From: Hydrogenophaga palleronii_A
Lineage (GTDB): Bacteria > Pseudomonadota > Gammaproteobacteria > Burkholderiales > Burkholderiaceae_C
DNA length: 64,000 nucleotides
Assembly: GCF_031457455.1 (NCBI RefSeq)
Contig: NZ_JAVDWU010000015.1
Span: 35,287-99,286, forward strand
Direction: 5' to 3'
Below the pieces are notes generated by a model. It searched no databases. It saw nothing but the letters and a program-made list of their open reading frames with translations, and was not told the origin of the DNA. Below, piece by piece: positions 35,249 through 44,677 of this stretch (its first letter is position 1; each line of letters begins with the position of its first letter). The position numbers were made by a program, and so were the translations under genes.

Positions 35249-35260
35249 GGCGCAGGTACG

Positions 35261-35833
35261 CTACGGTGGCCCGCGCCGGCCGATCTTGGTACGGCTGTTC
35301 ATCACCACCTGCAACTCCTGTTGGAGCGCCTTGTTCATCTGCGCAAACGTCTTGAGCTTGCGCGTGGTTTCTCGCAACCGGTCAGCCATGCGCTTGGAGA
35401 TCGCCAGCAGCAACTTGGCGCCCACCCGGGGCTGGTCTTTCAACAGGCGCATGAGCGCGGTGCGCGAGAGCACGGCCGCTGCAATATCGGTGGTGGCCGT
35501 GCAGGTGGCCGAGCGGGGTGCGCCGTCCAGCACACCCATTTCACCGATCAGGTGGCCCGGACCAATGATGTTGACCACGACACTTTCGTGCAGGCCAGGC
35601 AGGTCGTTCTCCACGGAAATATCGCCTTCCAGCACCAGCAGCATGTAGTCGTTCTGCTGGACTTCGCCCTCACGAATGAACACGGTACCGGCCTTGATGC
35701 GTTTGGGCCGCATGTAGCCCACCACCTTCATGGCATCGGCCAGCGTGAGATCGTCCAGCGCAGAAGGCGTCACCAGCATGCGCGCTGCCACCTCTTCGGG
35801 CGCGAGTTCGGGGTTCTCAAAGATCGATGTCAT
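35261..35833 (-). CDS. Cyclic-nucleotide-binding-domain protein
   Basis: The cNMP-binding roll spans about residues 40-145, with the phosphate-binding cassette IGEMGVLDGAPRSATCTA. The Arg-Ser-Ala of the cassette and the preceding Glu are conserved, so a cyclic nucleotide could bind. The C-terminus is a basic helix (RMADRLRETTRKLKTFAQ) and not a helix-turn-helix, so it is not an ordinary CRP-type regulator. It may act as a protein-interaction sensor. The gene is convergent with the lemA operon, with only 12 bp between the stops. Confidence 0.88.
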   Translation of the reverse strand: MTSIFENPELAPEEVAARMLVTPSALDDLTLADAMKVVGYMRPKRIKAGTVFIREGEVQQNDYMLLVLEGDISVENDLPGLHESVVVNIIGPGHLIGEMGVLDGAPRSATCTATTDIAAAVLSRTALMRLLKDQPRVGAKLLLAISKRMADRLRETTRKLKTFAQMNKALQQELQVVMNSRTKIGRRGPP

Positions 35834-36055
35834 GCTTGCTCCGGCCCGCCGCTTTCCCAGTGTGGCAGCCCGTCAGTAGCTGCACGAATTGAATTCGAAG
35901 ACACCATTGTCACAGCAAGACCGAAGCCGCAGCACTGACAGTCGCTATGAGGGCAATTGACGCAACCATATGACGGGCGCAGCAGGAATGTCTACGCAGA
36001 TGAGGGGAACGTCTGCGTGCCCGCCCGCCTCACTGCCTCGACCGTGGACATACGG

Positions 36056-36085
36056 ACAAAAAAAGACCGGCGAACGGCCGGTCTT
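36056..36085 (-). terminator. Terminator of the atp operon
   Basis: On the reverse strand, arms AAGACCGGC and GCCGGTCTT (36077-36085 and 36063-36071) with a 5-nt loop are followed by a run of T residues. It lies 26 bp past the atpC stop. Confidence 0.85.
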
Positions 36086-36110
36086 CTGACATTCCATGCG
36101 AACGCAAGGC

Positions 36111-36527
36111 TCACTTCTTCTGCCTGTACTTGCGCAAGGCGGCAATCTGTGCGGCCATGACCGCCAGTTCAGAAGTGGCCTTGGCCAGATCAATGTCGCT
36201 CTTGGCATTCTTCAGGGCCTCTTCGGCCTGCTTGCGGGCATCGGTGGCCTTGGCTTCGTCGAGGTCCTTGCCTCGAATGGCGGTGTCGGACAGCACCGTG
36301 ATGTGATGCGGTTGCACCTCAAGAATGCCACCCGCCACAAACACGAACTCTTCGCCGCCTTCGGCTTTTTCAATGCGCACGGCACCGGGCTTGATGCGGG
36401 TGATGAGCGGAATGTGTCCGGGCAGAATGCCAAGCTCGCCCGCTTCACCAGGCAGGGCCACAAACTTGGCCTCGCCGGAAAAGATGGAAGCTTCAGCGCT
36501 GACCACATCGACGCGGATGGTGCTCAT
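36111..36527 (-). CDS. atpC: ATP synthase epsilon subunit
   Basis: This 138-residue F1 central-stalk subunit has an N-terminal beta sandwich (IRVDVVSAEASIFSGEAKFV, GELGILPGHIPLITRI) and a C-terminal helical hairpin (LDEAKATDARKQAEEALKNA) that can inhibit ATP hydrolysis. It is the last gene of the operon. The 120-bp gap to atpD is longer than other gaps in the cluster and holds a small hairpin (GATGTGC...GCACATC, near 36591-36609). Confidence 0.97.
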   Translation of the reverse strand: MSTIRVDVVSAEASIFSGEAKFVALPGEAGELGILPGHIPLITRIKPGAVRIEKAEGGEEFVFVAGGILEVQPHHITVLSDTAIRGKDLDEAKATDARKQAEEALKNAKSDIDLAKATSELAVMAAQIAALRKYRQKK

Positions 36528-36647
36528 ATTTACTCCTTTAAAAAGTCGTCGGAAAGCAAGTAATCGGGTGTCCGCCTAGGCGGTGCGCGGAGATGTGCTA
36601 CTGCACATCGAGCACACCAACAACGCCGGGCGCCCGAGTACGCCGCT

Positions 36648-38078
36648 TTACGCGACTTTTTTGGCCTTTTCGAAGGCTTCGTCGATCGTGCCAACCATGT
36701 AGAACGACTGCTCTGGCAGGTGATCACATTCGCCAGCGGTGATCATCTTGAAGCCGCGAATGGTTTCAGCCAGCGTGACGTACTTGCCAGGCGAGCCCGT
36801 GAACACTTCTGCCACGTGGAACGGCTGCGACAGGAAACGCTGGATCTTGCGGGCGCGTGCCACGGCCAGCTTGTCTTCCGGTGCGAGTTCGTCCATGCCC
36901 AGAATGGCGATGATGTCGCGCAGTTCCTTGTAGCGCTGCAGCGTATTCTGAACAGCGCGCGCCACCTCGTAGTGCTCCTGACCCACGACCAGCGGGTCGA
37001 GCTGGCGGCTGGTGGAATCCAGCGGATCCACGGCAGGGTAGATACCCAGCGAAGCGATGTCACGACTCAGCACCACGGTGGAATCCAGGTGGGCGAAGGT
37101 GGTGGCAGGCGACGGGTCGGTCAAGTCATCGGCAGGCACGTACACGGCCTGGATGGACGTGATGGAGCCGACCTTGGTGGAGGTGATGCGTTCCTGCAGG
37201 CGGCCCATTTCTTCGGCCAGCGTCGGCTGGTAGCCCACGGCGGAAGGCATGCGGCCCAGCAGAGCGGACACTTCGGTACCGGCCAGGGTGTAGCGGTAGA
37301 TGTTGTCCACGAAGAACAACACGTCACGGCCTTCGTCGCGGAACGACTCGGCGATGGTCAGGCCGGTCAGGGCCACGCGCAGACGGTTGCCTGGAGGCTC
37401 GTTCATCTGGCCATAGACCATGGCCACTTTGGACTCGCCCAGGTTCTCCAGATTCACCACGCCGGAGTCGGCCATCTCGTGATAGAAGTCGTTGCCTTCA
37501 CGGGTGCGCTCACCCACGCCAGCGAACACCGACAGACCGCTGTGGGCCTTGGCGATGTTGTTGATGAGTTCCATCATGTTCACGGTCTTGCCCACACCAG
37601 CACCACCGAACAGACCCACCTTGCCGCCCTTGGCAAACGGGCAGATCAGGTCGATCACCTTGATGCCGGTTTCGAGCAGCTCCTGTGAGGGGCTGAGTTC
37701 GTCGTAAGCGGGGGCTTTGCGATGGATGGAGGCGGTCAGCGCCTGGTCCACGGGACCACGTTCGTCAATGGGCGCGCCGAGCACGTCCATGATGCGACCC
37801 AAGGTGGCCTTGCCCACGGGCACCATGATGGGGTTGGAGGTGTTGGTCACCAACATGCCGCGGCGCAGGCCGTCGGACGAGCCCAGTGCAATGGTGCGCA
37901 CCACGCCGTCGCCCAGCTGCTGCTGCACTTCGAGGGTCAGTGCGGAGCCTTCCATTTTCAGGGCGTCATACACACGCGGCATCTGGTTGCGCGGGAACTC
38001 CACGTCCACGACGGCGCCGATGCACTGAACGATCTTGCCCTGAACACCGGTGTTCATTTCTGCGGTAGCTTGAGACAT
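36648..38078 (-). CDS. atpD: ATP synthase beta subunit
   Basis: This is the catalytic F1 subunit, 476 residues, the normal length. The P-loop GGAGVGKTVNMMELI, the catalytic Glu in VGERTREGND and the DELSEED-equivalent DELAPEDK near residue 390 are all present. Each of the three beta subunits makes ATP from ADP and phosphate as gamma turns. It lies 43 bp from atpG and 120 bp from atpC. Confidence 0.98.
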   Translation of the reverse strand: MSQATAEMNTGVQGKIVQCIGAVVDVEFPRNQMPRVYDALKMEGSALTLEVQQQLGDGVVRTIALGSSDGLRRGMLVTNTSNPIMVPVGKATLGRIMDVLGAPIDERGPVDQALTASIHRKAPAYDELSPSQELLETGIKVIDLICPFAKGGKVGLFGGAGVGKTVNMMELINNIAKAHSGLSVFAGVGERTREGNDFYHEMADSGVVNLENLGESKVAMVYGQMNEPPGNRLRVALTGLTIAESFRDEGRDVLFFVDNIYRYTLAGTEVSALLGRMPSAVGYQPTLAEEMGRLQERITSTKVGSITSIQAVYVPADDLTDPSPATTFAHLDSTVVLSRDIASLGIYPAVDPLDSTSRQLDPLVVGQEHYEVARAVQNTLQRYKELRDIIAILGMDELAPEDKLAVARARKIQRFLSQPFHVAEVFTGSPGKYVTLAETIRGFKMITAGECDHLPEQSFYMVGTIDEAFEKAKKVA

Positions 38079-38121
38079 GATGGATACCTTTTCGTTTCTC
38101 GGATTCTGTTGAGCAGCGGAT

Positions 38122-38988
38122 TCAGACCGCTGCGGCGCCTGCGACGATTTCCGAAAGCTCTTTCGTGATCGCTGCCTGACGGGTCTTGTTGTAGACCAGC
38201 TTGAGTTCGCTGATGACGCTACCAGCGTTGTCGGTAGCGGCCTTCATGGCCACCATGCGGGCGGACTGTTCAGACGCCATGTTCTCGGCCACGGCCTGGT
38301 AGACCTGGGCTTCCACGTAGCGCAGCAGCAGCTCGTCGATCACGGCGGGGGCGTCTGGCTCGTACACGTAATCCCAGTCACGGGCCCCGGCACCGTTGTG
38401 CAGCGTGTCTGCATTCAGTGGCAGCAGCTGTTCAATCACAGACTCCTGCCTCATCGTGTTGATGAACTTGGTGTAGCAGACATAAACCGCATTCACACGG
38501 CCTTCGGTGTACGCATCCAGCAGCGTCTTCACCGGCCCGATCAGCTTGTCCAGATGCGGCGTGTCGCCCAGGCTGGTGACACTGGACACCACCTTGGCAC
38601 CGATGCGGTTCATGAACCCCAGGCCCTTGTTGCCGATGGCAACGACCTCAGCTGTCTGGCCTTGCGCCTGCAGCTCCTTGAGCCGGGTGGTCACAGCGCG
38701 CAGCACGTTGGTGTTCAAACCACCGCACAGCCCCTTGTCGGTCGTCACCACCACGAAACCCGCGACCTTGGCGTCGTTGGTCTGCATGAACGGGTGCGTG
38801 TACTCGGGGTTCGCACGGCTCAGGTTGCCCGTGATCTGGCGCACTTTCTCCGCGTAAGGGCGGGCCGCACGCATGCGGTCCTGCGCCTTGCGCATCTTGG
38901 AAGCGGCGACCATTTCCATGGCTTTGGTGATCTTCTTGGTGTTCTCCACCGATTTGATCTTGCCGCGTATTTCCTTGCCTGCTGCCAT
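38122..38988 (-). CDS. atpG: ATP synthase gamma subunit
   Basis: This 288-residue rotating shaft of F1 has the N-terminal helix GKEIRGKIKSVENTKKITKA, the conserved TDKGLCGGLNTN and the C-terminal helix KAATDNAGSVISELKLVYNK that enters the alpha/beta ring. The length and sequence are normal for the family. Confidence 0.98.
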   Translation of the reverse strand: MAAGKEIRGKIKSVENTKKITKAMEMVAASKMRKAQDRMRAARPYAEKVRQITGNLSRANPEYTHPFMQTNDAKVAGFVVVTTDKGLCGGLNTNVLRAVTTRLKELQAQGQTAEVVAIGNKGLGFMNRIGAKVVSSVTSLGDTPHLDKLIGPVKTLLDAYTEGRVNAVYVCYTKFINTMRQESVIEQLLPLNADTLHNGAGARDWDYVYEPDAPAVIDELLLRYVEAQVYQAVAENMASEQSARMVAMKAATDNAGSVISELKLVYNKTRQAAITKELSEIVAGAAAV

Positions 38989-39019
38989 TGTGTTTCCTTT
39001 AAGAAGTCAATGGGCCGGA

Positions 39020-40636
39020 TCAGTAGGTGCCGGTTTTCTTGAAGTCGGCGATGGCTGCAGCCAGTTGTGCTTCTGCGTCCTGGCACTCTTTCTTGAATGC
39101 CTTCTTCGCGTCGCTGTCGTCTGCCTTCGCAGGCTTGACGTCCCACTTCGCGCCGTTCTTCTCCATCGTCGCCAGCATGGCCGCGTGCTTGTCTTTCAGG
39201 AAAGCGTGCATGCCGTTTTCAAACGAGAGCACCTTCTTGACTTCGATGTCGTCCAGGTAGCCCTTGTTCACCGCAAACAGGGTCGATGCCATCAGACCGA
39301 TCGACTGCGGGCTGTACTGCGCCTGCTTGAGCAATTCGGTCACACGGGCACCGCGGTCGAGCTGCTTGCGGGTCGCTTCGTCGAGGTCGGAAGCGAACTG
39401 TGCAAAAGCGGCCAGTTCACGGTACTGCGCCAAGTCGGTACGGATACCACCAGACAAACTCTTGATCAGGTTGGTCTGGGCAGCGCCACCCACACGCGAC
39501 ACCGAGATACCGGCATTGATGGCGGGACGGATACCGGCGTTGAACAGGTTGGTTTCCAGGAAGATCTGACCGTCGGTGATCGAGATCACGTTGGTCGGCA
39601 CGAAGGCGGACACGTCACCGGCCTGCGTTTCGATGATGGGCAGTGCGGTCAAGGAACCGGTCTTGCCCTTGACTTCACCCTTGGTGAAGGCTTCCACGTA
39701 GTCGGCGTTCACGCGAGCAGCGCGCTCGAGCAGACGGCTGTGCAGATAGAACACGTCGCCGGGGTAGGCTTCGCGGCCTGGCGGGCGGCGCAGCAGCAGC
39801 GACACCTGGCGGTAGGCCACGGCCTGCTTGGACAGATCGTCGTACACGATCAGAGCGTCCTGGCCCCGGTCGCGGAAGTACTCGCCCATGGTGCAGCCGG
39901 AGTAGGCCGACAGGTACTGCATGGCGGCAGATTCAGAGGCCGAAGCGGCCACGACGATGGTGTAGTCCATCGCGCCGGCCTGCTCCAGGGCACGCACCAC
40001 GTTCTTGATCGACGAAGCCTTCTGGCCAATCGCGACATAAACGCAGGTCATGTTCTGACCCTTCTGGTTGATGATCGCGTCGATCGCCACGGCCGTCTTG
40101 CCGGTCTGGCGGTCACCGATGATCAGCTCGCGCTGGCCACGGCCCACGGGCACCATCGAGTCGATCGACTTCAGGCCGGTCTGCACCGGCTGGTCCACCG
40201 ATTTACGGGCGATCACGCCAGGCGCAACCTTCTCGATCACATCGGTCATCTTGGCGTTGATCGGGCCCTTGCCGTCGATCGGGGCGCCCAGGGCATTGAC
40301 CACGCGGCCAATCAGCTCGGGGCCGACCGGCACTTCCAGAATGCGGCCCGTGCACTTGACGGTGTCGCCTTCGGAAATGTGTTCGTACTCGCCCAGAATC
40401 ACGGCGCCAACAGAGTCGCGCTCGAGGTTCAGCGCAAGGCCGAACGACGGCACGCCGTCCTTGTTGGCCGGGAATTCCAGCATTTCCCCCTGCATCACGT
40501 CCGACAGGCCGTGCACACGAACGATGCCGTCGGTCACCGAGACCACGGTACCCTGGTTGCGCACATCGCTCGCTGCGCCCAGCCCCTCGATGCGGGACTT
40601 GATCAATTCAGAGATTTCGGCGGGATTGAGTTGCAT
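39020..40636 (-). CDS. atpA: ATP synthase alpha subunit
   Basis: This is the non-catalytic nucleotide-binding F1 subunit, with P-loop GDRQTGKTAVAID and the conserved LSGGIRTDLAQYRELAAFAQ. At 538 residues it is longer than the usual ~513. The extra length is near the C-terminus, around residues 494-520, where a Lys/Asp/Ala-rich segment (KPAKADDSDAKKAFKKE) replaces a short loop before the final helix IADFKKTGTY. The rest is standard. It is co-transcribed with atpH and atpG. Confidence 0.97.
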   Translation of the reverse strand: MQLNPAEISELIKSRIEGLGAASDVRNQGTVVSVTDGIVRVHGLSDVMQGEMLEFPANKDGVPSFGLALNLERDSVGAVILGEYEHISEGDTVKCTGRILEVPVGPELIGRVVNALGAPIDGKGPINAKMTDVIEKVAPGVIARKSVDQPVQTGLKSIDSMVPVGRGQRELIIGDRQTGKTAVAIDAIINQKGQNMTCVYVAIGQKASSIKNVVRALEQAGAMDYTIVVAASASESAAMQYLSAYSGCTMGEYFRDRGQDALIVYDDLSKQAVAYRQVSLLLRRPPGREAYPGDVFYLHSRLLERAARVNADYVEAFTKGEVKGKTGSLTALPIIETQAGDVSAFVPTNVISITDGQIFLETNLFNAGIRPAINAGISVSRVGGAAQTNLIKSLSGGIRTDLAQYRELAAFAQFASDLDEATRKQLDRGARVTELLKQAQYSPQSIGLMASTLFAVNKGYLDDIEVKKVLSFENGMHAFLKDKHAAMLATMEKNGAKWDVKPAKADDSDAKKAFKKECQDAEAQLAAAIADFKKTGTY

Positions 40637-40690
40637 GACTCTTTCCTTCTTTCGTTAATTGGTAAGCAGGCGGACCCAGCGAAGCAGCCG

Positions 40691-41221
40691 TCAGGCTGTC
40701 AGGGCCATCTTCATTTGTTCCAGCCGGGCTTTGACGGAGGTGTCGAGCACCTCGTCACCGACCACCACGCGAACGCCACCGATCAGATCGGGCTGCAGCT
40801 GGACCTGCAGGTTGAGCTTGCGACCAAAGCGCTTTTCAAGCACGCCGGACAGATCGGCCAGCGCTGCAGCGTCGATGTCGAACGCACTGAACACGGTCGC
40901 GTCAAAAGCCCCCAGCTGGGCGTTCTTGAGCACCCGGAACTGTTCAGCGATTTCGGGCAACACGGTCAGGCGGCCGTTGTCGATGACGGTGCGTAGAAAG
41001 TTCTGTGCCATCGTGGGCAGGGCACTCTTGAGCACACCCGTGACAACGCCATACACCTGGTCGGCAGTGACGTTGGGGTTGTCAGCGAACTGGCGCAGCT
41101 GCTCGTTGGAAGCAACAGCGGCCAGCTCGTCGAGCCAGACGGCAACGCCAGCGGCGTCTGAGCCAGCCGCCTTGAACAGCGCCTCCGCGTAGGGTCGGGC
41201 GATGGTTGCGATTTCAGCCAT
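40691..41221 (-). CDS. atpH: ATP synthase delta subunit
   Basis: This 176-residue protein is the link between the peripheral stalk and the top of F1. The N-terminal helical bundle (TIARPYAEALFKAA) and the C-terminal segment QPDLIGGVRVVVGDEVLDTS with VKARLEQM are typical of OSCP/delta. It lies between atpF and atpA, as in E. coli. Confidence 0.97.
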   Translation of the reverse strand: MAEIATIARPYAEALFKAAGSDAAGVAVWLDELAAVASNEQLRQFADNPNVTADQVYGVVTGVLKSALPTMAQNFLRTVIDNGRLTVLPEIAEQFRVLKNAQLGAFDATVFSAFDIDAAALADLSGVLEKRFGRKLNLQVQLQPDLIGGVRVVVGDEVLDTSVKARLEQMKMALTA

Positions 41222-41273
41222 GGTCTACCTGTGTATGCCTGCGAGGATGGATGCGGGGGTGCAATGGAACCGA

Positions 41274-41744
41274 TCAGAGCTCGGTCTTCAGACGACCCAG
41301 CAATTCGGCGTGAACACCGGCGTTGACTTCGCGCTTGAGGATCTGCTCTGCGCCCTTGACGGCCAGTGCAGCAACTTCTTCGCGCAAGGCTTCACGCGCC
41401 TTGAGCACCTGGGCCTGGGCTTCCTGATGAGCGGCCGCCACGATCTTGGCGGCTTCGTCGGTGGCTCGGGCCTTGGCCTCTTCGATCACGGTCTGGGCGC
41501 GGCGCTCGGCATCGGCCAGGCGCGTCGCAGATTCGTTGCGCGACTGGCTCAGCTCTTCTTCCACCCGCTTGTTGGCCACGGCCAGTTCGGCTTTGGCTTT
41601 CTCGGACGCGGCCAGACCTTCGGAAATCTTCAACGCACGCTCATCAAGTGCCTTGGCGATCGGGGGCCACACGAATTTCATCGTGAAGAGCACCAGAATC
41701 GCGAAAACGATGGCCTGCGCAAAGAGGGTTGCATTGATATTCAT
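41274..41744 (-). CDS. atpF: ATP synthase subunit b
   Basis: This 156-residue peripheral-stalk protein has one N-terminal membrane helix (ATLFAQAIVFAILVLFTMKF) followed by a long charged helix (SEKAKAELAVANKRVEEELS) that dimerises and binds delta. The length matches E. coli b. Confidence 0.97.
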   Translation of the reverse strand: MNINATLFAQAIVFAILVLFTMKFVWPPIAKALDERALKISEGLAASEKAKAELAVANKRVEEELSQSRNESATRLADAERRAQTVIEEAKARATDEAAKIVAAAHQEAQAQVLKAREALREEVAALAVKGAEQILKREVNAGVHAELLGRLKTEL

Positions 41745-41872
41745 CGCAACGCCTTTCTGTGTGTTGACAAGAGTGGTGACGCACTTGCTGCCTTCAGGCT
41801 GGGTGATTGCGGTGACGGCACAAGGCCCTCACCGGAACGGACCACCCCGGTCCTGCGGATCAGCAAACCCGA

Positions 41873-42118
41873 TTACAGCGTGAAGGGGTTGGCGAAGGCG
41901 AACAGCAGCGCAATGGCCACACCGATCAGGAAGGCGGCGTCGATCAGGCCGGCCAGAATGAACATCTTGGTCTGCAGGTCGTTCATCAGCTCAGGCTGAC
42001 GGGCAGACGATTCCAGAAATTTGCCGCCCATCAGCGCGATGCCGATGGATGCGCCAATGGCGCCCAGACCGACGATGAGACCGCAAGCCAGTGCGACAAG
42101 ACCCAGAACGTTTTCCAT
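41873..42118 (-). CDS. atpE: ATP synthase subunit c
   Basis: This 81-residue membrane hairpin forms the rotor ring of Fo. The polar loop ARQPELMND joins two helices, and the proton-carrying carboxylate is Asp60 in ILAGLIDAAFLIG. An Asp without the usual sodium-ligand pattern points to H+ coupling. Confidence 0.97.
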   Translation of the reverse strand: MENVLGLVALACGLIVGLGAIGASIGIALMGGKFLESSARQPELMNDLQTKMFILAGLIDAAFLIGVAIALLFAFANPFTL

Positions 42119-42204
42119 GATGACTCCTATGAGGTGGAAGTAAGTTGAGAAAGAAAAAACGAAACGAAAGCGAAAACCGGAACGACTGCGGCCGTCAGGC
42201 CGTG

Positions 42205-43089
42205 TCAGTGCGCGTCATGCGCCTGCCCCAGATAGATCAGGGCCAGCATCATGAAAATGAACGCCTGCAAGGTGATGACCAGAATGTGGAAGATGGCCCA
42301 CACGGTCCCGGCGACGATGTGCCCAAAGAAGAACAAGCCACCGCTGAGCGACAGCGCGGCATAGCCACCCAGCAACGCAATCAGCATGAACACCAGCTCA
42401 CCTGCAAACATGTTGCCGAACAACCGCATGCCGTGCGACACCGTCTTGGCAACGAACTCAATCATTTGCATCAGGAAGTTGACCACGCCCAGCAGCAGGG
42501 CCCAGATCGGATTCTTGCTGGTGCCAAACGGCGCGCTCACCAGCTCATGCGCCCAGCCGCCCAAGCCCTTGATCTTCACGTTGTAGTAGAGGCACAGCAA
42601 CAACACCGACACGGAAAGCCCCAGCGTGGTGGAAAGGTCGGCGGTAGGCACGACGCGCAAGTAATCAGGGTAGCCCATGGCGGGGCCGGCGATGTGCCAT
42701 GCAGCAGGCAGCAAGTCCACCGGCAACAGGTCCATGAAGTTCATCATGAAGATCCAGCAGAACACGGTGAGGGCCAGCGGAGCCACCACCTTGCGACTGG
42801 TGGCATTGTGGATGACGGCCTTGGCCTGCGTGTCGACCATTTCCACCAGAATCTCGACCGCAGCCTGGAAGCGACCCGGAACGCCCGCAGTGGACTTGCG
42901 CGCAGCCAGCCACAAAACGAAGCACACCAGCGCACCCAGGATCACGTTCACCACCACCGAGTCGATGTTGATGACGGAGAAATCCACGATGGATTCCTGT
43001 TTCTTGTTGCTCAGATGGACCAGGTGGTGACGGATGTACTCGCCTGGGGTAGGACCGATTCCTTCAGTAGCCATGTTCGTTCGCGCCAA
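42205..43089 (-). CDS. atpB: ATP synthase subunit a
   Basis: This 294-residue stator channel of Fo contains the essential Arg in HGMRLFGNMFAGELVF and the conserved NFMDLLPVDLLP segment, with about six membrane helices. It provides the two half-channels for protons to the c ring. It follows atpI by 7 bp, so the two are coupled. Confidence 0.97.
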   Translation of the reverse strand: MARTNMATEGIGPTPGEYIRHHLVHLSNKKQESIVDFSVINIDSVVVNVILGALVCFVLWLAARKSTAGVPGRFQAAVEILVEMVDTQAKAVIHNATSRKVVAPLALTVFCWIFMMNFMDLLPVDLLPAAWHIAGPAMGYPDYLRVVPTADLSTTLGLSVSVLLLCLYYNVKIKGLGGWAHELVSAPFGTSKNPIWALLLGVVNFLMQMIEFVAKTVSHGMRLFGNMFAGELVFMLIALLGGYAALSLSGGLFFFGHIVAGTVWAIFHILVITLQAFIFMMLALIYLGQAHDAH

Positions 43090-43096
43090 TCAACCG

Positions 43097-43624
43097 TTAT
43101 CTATCGTTTGAACGCCCGGCCTGGACCCAGAGCCCAAACCAGTACACCTTGAGAGCCAACACCAGGCCGATCAAAAGACCCACCCAACTGAGGTCCGGCA
43201 CCACCATCGGGGCCGACCACAACATGCCGACCGCCAACAGAATCTTGACGCCTTCCCATAGCAGAAAACCGGCAAACGCAGCCTGCGCAAACCCCGACAA
43301 CAAGCGGGCGATCGCGCTCGACGTGATGCCATAGACCATCAAGGCCGAAGGAACCACCACCGAAGCCGCACCGTAAAGAACCGACCAGCCGACCGGCGCC
43401 GATTGCGTCAACAACCCTGCCACCGCGCCCGCTGCCAGCCCCACCAGCAACTGCAAGCCGACCAATCGCCACAGGGATACTGCCGGCTGCCTGGCCCGCC
43501 ACTGACTCGCTTGTTCACGCGTCAGAGGCTTGAAATCTTCTTCTTGCGACCCATCTTCCCATTCGCGACCTTCGCTGTCTTTCGCCCCCGGCCGGGCTTT
43601 TTGCGCCCTAGGCATTGTGGTCAT
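43097..43624 (-). CDS. atpI: ATP synthase protein I
   Basis: This 175-residue protein has a polar N-terminus rich in charged residues (about 60 aa) and four hydrophobic helices (LWRLVGLQLLVGLAAGAVAG and on). AtpI aids c-ring assembly or Mg transport. It is weakly conserved, so its place as first gene of the operon carries weight. A second ATG, three residues in, is an alternative start. Confidence 0.88.
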   Translation of the reverse strand: MTTMPRAQKARPGAKDSEGREWEDGSQEEDFKPLTREQASQWRARQPAVSLWRLVGLQLLVGLAAGAVAGLLTQSAPVGWSVLYGAASVVVPSALMVYGITSSAIARLLSGFAQAAFAGFLLWEGVKILLAVGMLWSAPMVVPDLSWVGLLIGLVLALKVYWFGLWVQAGRSNDR

Positions 43625-43673
43625 GGCGGATTACAAGCGGGTTACAAATGTGAACATCTTCGCAAAGCCGCTC

Positions 43674-43704
43674 ATTATACGTAGAAACCCCAGCATGCCG
43701 TCAA
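43674..43704 (-). promoter_or_regulatory. Promoter of the atp operon
   Basis: On the reverse strand, TTGACG (43704-43699) and TATAAT (43679-43674) are separated by 19 bp. The -10 is perfect, though the spacing is long. It lies 50 bp before the atpI start. Confidence 0.6.
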
Positions 43705-43756
43705 GGGCACCTGCTGAGTGCGCACCTGCTTACCGACGCCGTCCGATAATCGGCGC

Positions 43757-44668
43757 ATGAGCCTTCCCAGCGATTCCATGTCCCCAGCCCTGCCTGACAG
43801 CTTGTGCTATCTGAATGGGGCCTATTCCCGTCTCTGCGATGCCAGGGTCAGCGTGCTGGACCGGGGCTTCATCTTTGGTGACGGCGTCTATGAGGTGCTG
43901 CCGGCCTATGAGGGCCGCATCTTCCGCTTTGACCAGCACATGGCCCGGCTGCAGCGCTCGCTGGCGGAACTGCGCATCCCGAACCCGCTGAGCAACGCCC
44001 AGTGGCTGGCCATCGCGCAAAAGCTGATTCAGTCATTGTGTGAGGCCGGCACCTCGGTCAACCAGCTCATCTATATCCAGGTCACGCGCGGAGTGGCGCC
44101 ACGCGACCACGTGATGCCGCCCGGTTTGAGTCCCACCGTGTTCGTGATGGCCAGCGAAATGAAACTGGCTTCGCCCGCGCAGCGAGAACACGGCGTGGCT
44201 TGCGTGAGTGCCGACGACTTCCGCTGGCAGAAGGCGCACATCAAGAGCACCAGCCTGCTCGGGGCGGTGTTTGCCCGCCAGATCAGCGCCGATGCAGGTG
44301 CGGTGGAAACCGTGATGTACCGCGACGGCTATCTGAGCGAAGCCGCCGCCAGCAACGTCTGGGTGGTGAAAGACGGCGTGGTCATGGGGCCTCCCAAAGA
44401 CAACCTGGTGCTCGAAGGCATCCGGTTTTCACTGATCGAAGAGATTTGCCGCGAAGAAGGTATTCCCTTTCTGCTGCGGCGCATTTCGCGCGAAGAGGTG
44501 CTCGGTGCCGATGAGCTCCTGCTGTCGTCGGCCACCAAGGAGGTCCTGCCCATCACCACACTGGACGGCGTACCGGTGGGTAATGGCTCCGACCGGGGTC
44601 GCCCAGGACCGGTGTATGCGCGCCTCTACGCAGGCTATCAGCGCGCCAAAGTCGCGCAGTGCATTTGA
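43757..44668 (+). CDS. dat: D-amino-acid aminotransferase, class IV
   Basis: This 303-residue PLP enzyme interconverts D-alanine and D-glutamate with the keto acids; branched-chain aminotransferases share the fold. Seen here are the substrate-pocket motif SVLDRGFIFGDGVYEVLPAY, the PLP Lys in AHIKSTSLLG and the cofactor-phosphate region YLSEAAASNVWVVKDG. I start at ATG 43757, because the longer frame reads poorly. It diverges from the atp operon and precedes ybeD by 9 bp, forming a run of genes through lipA. Confidence 0.9.
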   Translation: MSLPSDSMSPALPDSLCYLNGAYSRLCDARVSVLDRGFIFGDGVYEVLPAYEGRIFRFDQHMARLQRSLAELRIPNPLSNAQWLAIAQKLIQSLCEAGTSVNQLIYIQVTRGVAPRDHVMPPGLSPTVFVMASEMKLASPAQREHGVACVSADDFRWQKAHIKSTSLLGAVFARQISADAGAVETVMYRDGYLSEAAASNVWVVKDGVVMGPPKDNLVLEGIRFSLIEEICREEGIPFLLRRISREEVLGADELLLSSATKEVLPITTLDGVPVGNGSDRGRPGPVYARLYAGYQRAKVAQCI

Positions 44669-44677
44669 GGAGTTCCC

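Noticed and set aside
38873..40996. 707-residue plus-strand ORF across atpG, atpA and atpH
   Set aside because: It crosses several real genes in antisense and shows no protein family.
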